Source of the DNA: Bacillota bacterium | GTDB taxonomy: Bacteria; Bacillota; Clostridia; Oscillospirales; Ethanoligenentaceae | Reading direction: 5' to 3' | NCBI GenBank assembly: GCA_023391835.1 | Contig: JAEWAE010000043.1 | Coordinates: 1 to 16,665 of the forward strand | Length of the DNA: 16,665 nucleotides | The notes under the pieces: model-generated | Told to the model about the DNA's origin: nothing | Databases searched by the model: none | The model's input: the letters and a program-made list of their open reading frames with translations, nothing else | Position numbers and translations under genes: made by a program | Shown here: positions 13,034 to 16,665 of the stretch, piece after piece | How positions within the stretch are numbered: the stretch's first letter is position 1 | How the letters are laid out: every line of letters starts with the position of its first letter

Positions 13034-13786
13034 GTGACGGATTGGCTTATGCTCAGCGATTATCGGACGACTCTCCGCGTGACATCCTACGACGTGGGGC
13101 CAACGCGGGAGCTCAAATATTCCTATATACTCCGCCTGCTGCAGGAGGCGGCGGGGCGCCAGATGGAAGAGGGCGGCCTGACTTATGAGCGCATGCGCGC
13201 GGCGGGCTGCGTCTTTCTGCTGACCAACGTGTCGGTGGCGATCACGGGTCTGCCTCACACCGGCGACATGGTGGAGGTGTGGACGGCGTTCCGCGGCACG
13301 GCGGGGGCGCTTTTTTTGCGGGATATGCGCATCACGGCGGCGGACGATCGGGAACTGGTGCGCCTGAGCAGTTACTGGGCGCTGACCGACCCCAACGGCC
13401 ACCGGGTGATGCGCCCGTCGGCCTTCCCCTTCCCGGATGCGGTGGATCTGAGCGAGCACAAAAGCCCGGTGCCGCCACGGCTCAACCTGCGGGGGGAGGC
13501 GGCTGCCGCCCTGCGCCCCGCGGGGGAACGGCAGGTGCGCTGGTCGGATATCGACTGCAACGGGCATATGAATAATTCCGTCTACGCCGACCTGATCGGC
13601 GACTATTTCCCCGGCGGCGAGGTGCCCCTCCTTTCAGAATTTACCATTTCCTTCCGCCACGAGGCGGTCCGGCACGATACCATCGCCATCCGTTCCGGCT
13701 GGGCGCCCGACGGCTCCGCCGTTTTTGACGGCACGGTTGGGGGCCGCTGCTGTTTCGAGGCCCGTGCAGTGCCGGCCGGCCGATGA
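13034..13786 (+). CDS. Acyl-ACP thioesterase (FatA/FatB-like double hotdog)
   Basis: The 250-residue protein resembles bacterial members of the acyl-ACP thioesterase family, which release free fatty acids from acyl carrier protein. The first hotdog domain spans about 10-130, with the substrate helix ELKYSYILRLLQEAAGRQM. The second begins at 168 with VRWSDIDCNGHMNNSVYADL. Asp174, Asn176 and His178 match the catalytic DxNxH set of plant FatB, and Glu210 (FRHEA) matches its catalytic glutamate; an adjacent Ala replaces the plant Cys. The GTG start has no clear ribosome binding site, and ATG at 13049 is the alternative. No other lipid gene is nearby; it lies between parB and the rimP promoter. 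The acyl chain preferred cannot be read from the sequence. Confidence 0.85.
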   Translation: MTDWLMLSDYRTTLRVTSYDVGPTRELKYSYILRLLQEAAGRQMEEGGLTYERMRAAGCVFLLTNVSVAITGLPHTGDMVEVWTAFRGTAGALFLRDMRITAADDRELVRLSSYWALTDPNGHRVMRPSAFPFPDAVDLSEHKSPVPPRLNLRGEAAAALRPAGERQVRWSDIDCNGHMNNSVYADLIGDYFPGGEVPLLSEFTISFRHEAVRHDTIAIRSGWAPDGSAVFDGTVGGRCCFEARAVPAGR

Positions 13787-13832
13787 GAAGCCCTCCGACT
13801 GCATATTTTTATGCGCCCGGGGCAAGATGGTA

Positions 13833-13861
13833 TTGCAATGCGGGCCGGATTGCGCTATACT
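13833..13861 (+). promoter_or_regulatory. Promoter of the rimP-nusA-infB operon
   Basis: TTGCAA (13833-13838) and TATACT (13856-13861) are spaced by 17 bases, pointing rightward. The transcript would begin near 13868, just before the leader hairpin and about 100 bases before rimP. Confidence 0.7.
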
Positions 13862-13880
13862 GATAGAGTACGAGTATGAT

Positions 13881-13906
13881 GAAAGAGTGGGGCGACCCAC
13901 TCTTTC
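13881..13906 (+). terminator. rimP leader hairpin, terminator-like
   Basis: A perfect 11-bp stem GAAAGAGTGGG/CCCACTCTTTC (13881-13891, 13896-13906) has a GCGA tetraloop and is followed by GTTTGTATT. It has the form of an intrinsic terminator. It lies inside the predicted rimP 5' leader, so it could end thioesterase transcripts and also attenuate the nusA operon. Confidence 0.65.
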
Positions 13907-13965
13907 GTTTGTATTGCGTGGATTTTATGGCATACCGCCACGGCGGCGGGGCAGGGGGGAATCTC

Positions 13966-14454
13966 ATGGCTTCAGGTAAAGGCGGCGTAGTGCCGCAGGT
14001 GGAGCGCATCGCGGCGCCCATCGCGCAGCAGCTGGGGCTGCAAATCTGGGACATCGAGTTTGTAAAAGAGGGCGCATCCTGGTTTCTGCGGTTTTATATC
14101 GACAAGGACGGCGGGGTCACCATCGACGACTGCGAAGCCTTCAGCCGGGCCGTGGATGGGCCGCTGGATGAGGCCGACCCCATTCCGCAGTCGTATTATA
14201 TGGAAGTTTCCTCCCCCGGCATCGAACGGGAGCTGCGCCGCGACGCGCATTTTGCCCGGTATATGGGCAGTCGGGTGCGGGTGCGGCTGATCCGCCCTGC
14301 GCCGGACGGGGAGCGCGAGTTAGAGGGGGAGCTTTCTGCCTACGAGGACGGCCGGATCACCCTGTTGCGGGAGGGGCAGCCTTTTACCGTGGCAAAAAAT
14401 GAAACGGCCTTTGTCCGGCTGTGTGACGACAGCCTGGGCGGCGGCGACGAATAA
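13966..14454 (+). CDS. rimP: Ribosome maturation factor RimP
   Basis: RimP binds free 30S subunits and helps assemble the S12-containing central region. The 162-residue product has the N-terminal alpha/beta domain with VERIAAPIAQQLGLQIWDIEF (12-32) and the family signature YMEVSSPGIERELRRD (78-93). An SH3-like C-terminal domain follows from about 100 with ELEGELSAYEDGRITL. The frame is open back through the leader hairpin. The ATG preceded by AGGGGGGA (13953-13960) is chosen because it gives the usual length and N-terminus. It is the first gene of the nusA operon, 26 bases before nusA. Confidence 0.94.
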   Translation: MASGKGGVVPQVERIAAPIAQQLGLQIWDIEFVKEGASWFLRFYIDKDGGVTIDDCEAFSRAVDGPLDEADPIPQSYYMEVSSPGIERELRRDAHFARYMGSRVRVRLIRPAPDGERELEGELSAYEDGRITLLREGQPFTVAKNETAFVRLCDDSLGGGDE

Positions 14455-14480
14455 TGAGATTGTAAGGAGCAGATTAGAAA

Positions 14481-15614
14481 ATGAACGCGGAGTTCTTTGA
14501 AGCGATGGCGGCACTTGAAAAGGAAAAGGGCATCCCGGAGGGATACCTTGCCGAAAAAATCTGCGCCGCGATTACCGTTGCGGTCAAGCACAACTATAAG
14601 GCCGGCGACAACACTGTGGTGGAGCTCGACCCCCAAAAGCAGCTTTTCCGCGTCGCGCTGCGCAAGACCGTGGCGGAGCAGGTGGAAAACCCTTCGATGG
14701 AAATCCTGCTTGACGAAGCGCGTAAAATCGATCCGCAGGTTTCGCTCGGCGACACGGTGGATATCGAACTGGATACCCACGATTTCGGCCGCATCGCCGC
14801 CCAGACGGCCAAGCACGTCATCCGCCAGGGCATCCGCGAGGTGGAACGCGAGGTCATTACCAGCGAGGTGATGCGCCGCCAGCATGAGATGGTCACCGGC
14901 ACCATCCAGCGCATCGACCGCAACACCGGCACTGCTTACATCGAGATCGGCCGCACCGAGGCCGTCATGCCTGCCAATGAGCAGATCCCCGGCGAGCCGC
15001 TGCGGGAAGGGCAGCTCGTCAAAGTCTATGTTGCCGAAGTCAAAAACGGCGAGGGCAGCACCCGCACCATAGTCTCCCGCACCCATCCGGGTGTGATCCG
15101 TCGGCTTTTTGAGCTGGAAGTGCCTGAAATTTTCGACGGCACGGTGGAAATCATGGGTATCGCCCGGGAGCCCGGCTCCCGCACGAAGGTGGCCGTCTCT
15201 TCCAAAAACGAGGACGTGGACGCCATCGGCTCCTGCATCGGCCCCAAGGGCGGCCGCGTCAACCATATCGTCGAGGAGCTTCACGGGGAAAAGATCGACC
15301 TCATCCCCTATACCTCGGATGTGGGCGCTTATATCGCGGCGGCACTGGCGCCGGCCGATGTGGTCGACGTGACCGTCAACCGGGATGACCACCGGGCCCG
15401 CGTGGTGGTGCCCGACGATCAGCTCTCGCTGGCCATCGGCAACAAAGGGCAGAATGTGCGCCTGGCGGCCAAGCTTACCGGCTGGCGCATCGACATCCGG
15501 CCCGAAAGTGCACCGGAAGCCGACGATATGGAGTCGAATGCCCCCGCCGATGAAGGACACACCAGTATGGCCGCAGCGTTTGAAGCGGCCCGGAAAGACA
15601 CCGATCCGGAATGA
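14481..15614 (+). CDS. nusA: Transcription termination/antitermination factor NusA
   Basis: NusA binds RNA polymerase and modulates pausing, intrinsic termination and antitermination. The 377-residue product has an RNA polymerase-binding N-terminal domain (1-125, starting NAEFFEAMAALEKEKGIP). An S1 domain spans about 135-200 with VTGTIQRID. Two KH domains follow, with GPKGGRV (254-260) in the first and IGNKGQNVRLAAKLTGW (319-335) in the second. There are no C-terminal acidic repeats of the E. coli type; a 35-residue acidic tail ends the protein, as usual in Firmicutes. AAGGAG (14464-14469) is the ribosome binding site. Its context between rimP and ylxR is standard. Confidence 0.97.
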   Translation: MNAEFFEAMAALEKEKGIPEGYLAEKICAAITVAVKHNYKAGDNTVVELDPQKQLFRVALRKTVAEQVENPSMEILLDEARKIDPQVSLGDTVDIELDTHDFGRIAAQTAKHVIRQGIREVEREVITSEVMRRQHEMVTGTIQRIDRNTGTAYIEIGRTEAVMPANEQIPGEPLREGQLVKVYVAEVKNGEGSTRTIVSRTHPGVIRRLFELEVPEIFDGTVEIMGIAREPGSRTKVAVSSKNEDVDAIGSCIGPKGGRVNHIVEELHGEKIDLIPYTSDVGAYIAAALAPADVVDVTVNRDDHRARVVVPDDQLSLAIGNKGQNVRLAAKLTGWRIDIRPESAPEADDMESNAPADEGHTSMAAAFEAARKDTDPE

Positions 15615-15621
15615 CCGAATC

Positions 15622-15647
15622 CTCCCGCGGGCCGCGGCCGACGGGAG
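15622..15647 (+). other. GC-rich inverted repeat between nusA and ylxR
   Basis: CTCCCG (15622-15627) pairs with CGGGAG (15642-15647), with further self-complementary GC-rich sequence inside. No T-tract follows. It is the only structure seen in the 66-base gap and may be incidental in such GC-rich DNA. Confidence 0.25.
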
Positions 15648-15680
15648 CCCGGGCGTACCGGCTGAACATGGAGTGATGGT

Positions 15681-15950
15681 ATGCAGCAGAGAAAAGTGCC
15701 CATGCGTATGTGCACGGGCTGCGGGCAGATGAAGCCGAAAAAAGAGCTGGTCCGCATCGTACGCAGCAGTCAGGGGGAAATTTCCGTCGACCGGACGGGT
15801 CGGAAACCCGGGCGCGGCGCCTATATCTGCGACAGCACCGAATGTCTGAAAAAAGCCCGGAAATCCCGGCGACTGGAAAAATCGTTCGGCTGCGCGATAC
15901 CCGACGCGGTATATGCCCAGTTGGAGGAGGTCCTTGCCGCCGATGGATAG
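15681..15950 (+). CDS. rnpM: YlxR family RNA-binding protein (RnpM)
   Basis: This 89-residue basic protein is the YlxR/DUF448 family member that sits between nusA and infB in most Gram-positives. In Bacillus it has been reported to bind and modulate RNase P, hence the name RnpM. The sequence shows RMCTGCGQMKPKKELVRIVR (9-28) with the paired cysteines Cys11 and Cys14, and GRKPGRGAYIC (40-50) with a third cysteine, then a basic helix KKARKSRRLEK. The ATG follows GGAGTGATGG. The end overlaps the next gene by eight bases, indicating translational coupling. rnpA, the RNase P protein gene, also lies in this window. Confidence 0.92.
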   Translation: MQQRKVPMRMCTGCGQMKPKKELVRIVRSSQGEISVDRTGRKPGRGAYICDSTECLKKARKSRRLEKSFGCAIPDAVYAQLEEVLAADG

Positions 15951-16266
15951 CCGACTGAACGGCCTGCTTGGCTTTGCGCGCCGGGCGGGCCGGCTGGGAT
16001 TCGGCAGCGATGCCGTCCTGCGGGATGTGCAGGCCGGGCGGGCCGAGATCGTACTGCTCAGCTGCGATGCGTCGCCCCGCACGGACAGACGCATCCGGCA
16101 GGCCTGTGAGGAAAGCCGGGTGCCGGTTTTCTCACTCCCGTGCGGCAAGGCCGAGCTTGGCTCGGCCGTCGGGCGGGGCGACACCGCGGTGATCGGTGTC
16201 AACGACCGGTCGTTTGCCGCCGGATTGCGAAAGATATGCCACACGCCAACGGGAGGAATGGAATAA
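15943..16266 (+). CDS. ylxQ: L7Ae/L30e family ribosomal-like protein YlxQ
   Basis: The 107-residue product has the L7Ae fold pattern: LNGLLGFARRAGRLGFGSDAV (5-25), AEIVLLSCDASP (34-45), then a variable helix and VPVFSL, GKAELGSAVGR (68-78) and AVIGVND. Homologues are RNA-binding proteins of uncertain role, possibly kink-turn binders, located between ylxR and infB. The ATG lies inside the ylxR stop region with AGGAGG (15925-15930) twelve bases away. An in-frame TTG at 15934 is closer to the GGAGGAGG run and would add three residues. The C-terminal CHTPTGGME tail is slightly longer than in Bacillus. Confidence in the family is high, in the start moderate. Confidence 0.88.
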   Translation: MDSRLNGLLGFARRAGRLGFGSDAVLRDVQAGRAEIVLLSCDASPRTDRRIRQACEESRVPVFSLPCGKAELGSAVGRGDTAVIGVNDRSFAAGLRKICHTPTGGME

Positions 16267-16267
16267 T

Positions 16268-16665
16268 ATGATGATAAAATACCGGGTTCACGAGGTGGCC
16301 AAGGACCTGAACGTCCCCAGCAAGGAAATTATTGATCTGCTTGCCAAGCACTATCCGGAACCCCGTAAGCATATGACCGCGCTTTCCGAGGAGGAGCTGA
16401 ATCTTATTTTCGAACATTATACCAAAAAGCGGTCGGTGGAAAATTTCGATATGTATTTTTCCGCCACGGCGAAAAAAGAGCCGGAGCCGCCTAAAGAGGA
16501 AAACCCGGCGCCCCATGCTGCACCCGCGGCTCAACCCGCCCGTCCGGCACCCGCTGCGGCCGCCGCGCCGGGCCAGCCGCCGCACCATATGCCGCGGCCG
16601 GCTGCGGCAGCCGGGCAGAATAACCATCCGGTCGGCCCTCGCGGAGCCGCCCCCCAGCGCGGAAG
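16268..16665 (+). CDS. infB: Translation initiation factor IF-2, N-terminal part (cut by window end)
   Basis: The reading frame opens with MMIKYRVHEVAKDLNVPS and continues without a stop to the last base, giving 132 residues. The first 55 residues form the IF2 N-terminal helical domain (KYRVHEVAKDLNVPSKEIID, then the LSEEELNLIFEHY helix). From about residue 70 it becomes the Pro/Ala-rich low-complexity linker typical of IF-2. The GTPase core that places initiator tRNA on the 30S subunit would lie beyond the edge. GGAGG (16252-16256) is the likely ribosome binding site, with ATGATG offering two adjacent starts. ylxQ stops two bases before. The position at the end of the nusA operon supports the call. 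Confidence 0.93.
   Translation, partial: MMIKYRVHEVAKDLNVPSKEIIDLLAKHYPEPRKHMTALSEEELNLIFEHYTKKRSVENFDMYFSATAKKEPEPPKEENPAPHAAPAAQPARPAPAAAAAPGQPPHHMPRPAAAAGQNNHPVGPRGAAPQRG

Noticed and set aside
14340..16244. 634-residue open frame on the minus strand opposite nusA, ylxR and ylxQ
   Set aside because: It is antisense to three well-recognised genes and has a low-complexity, His/Arg/Gly-rich composition. Such long antisense frames are expected in GC-rich coding DNA.

Overview
This is chromosomal DNA from a GC-rich Gram-positive bacterium, most likely a clostridial Firmicute of the Oscillospiraceae/Ruminococcaceae type. The evidence is the gene order rpmH-rnpA-yidD-yidC-jag-mnmE-mnmG-rsmG-noc-parA-parB, a Noc-type ParB paralogue beside a true ParB, Firmicute-style parS palindromes, an L34 protein beginning MLRTYQPKK, and a rimP-nusA-ylxR-ylxQ-infB operon. 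The taxon is inferred from gene content and sequence style, not from a database comparison. Twenty genes are recognisable; infB is cut by the right edge. No mobile element, tRNA, rRNA or CRISPR is visible. No stretch over about 210 bp lacks a gene.

Layout. (1) 43-2537, minus strand: galE with its own extended -10 promoter, then the cdd-rsmA pair (cytidine deaminase and 16S rRNA dimethyladenosine methyltransferase). (2) 2569-3125, plus strand: a dCMP deaminase (comEB type) divergent from cdd, with the two predicted promoters almost touching. (3) 3167-5949: rpmH from a consensus promoter, followed by rnpA, yidD, yidC and jag, a classical origin-proximal set for ribosome and RNase P supply and membrane protein insertion. 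(4) 6017-10252: mnmE, mnmG and rsmG, which modify tRNA and 16S rRNA. (5) 10363-13002: noc, parA and parB, the chromosome segregation and nucleoid occlusion module. Three identical perfect 16-bp parS palindromes lie at the start of rsmG and between noc and parA. (6) 13034-13786: an acyl-ACP thioesterase. (7) 13833-16665: rimP, nusA, ylxR, ylxQ and the start of infB, the transcription/translation operon, with its own promoter and a strong leader hairpin.

How it works together. Most genes serve ribosome biogenesis, translation fidelity and chromosome partition. ParB should load at the parS sites and ParA should act with it to segregate the origin. The Noc paralogue carries DNA-recognition residues of the Noc class, so it probably reads a different site. 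The most unusual features are the joining of the origin-proximal cluster directly to the nusA-infB operon with only a thioesterase between, the absence of dnaA from its usual place beside rpmH, and an intricate noc-parA intergenic region. That region holds twin parS sites, a short ORF coupled to the noc stop, and RNA arms that can form alternative terminator-like or antiterminator-like pairings.
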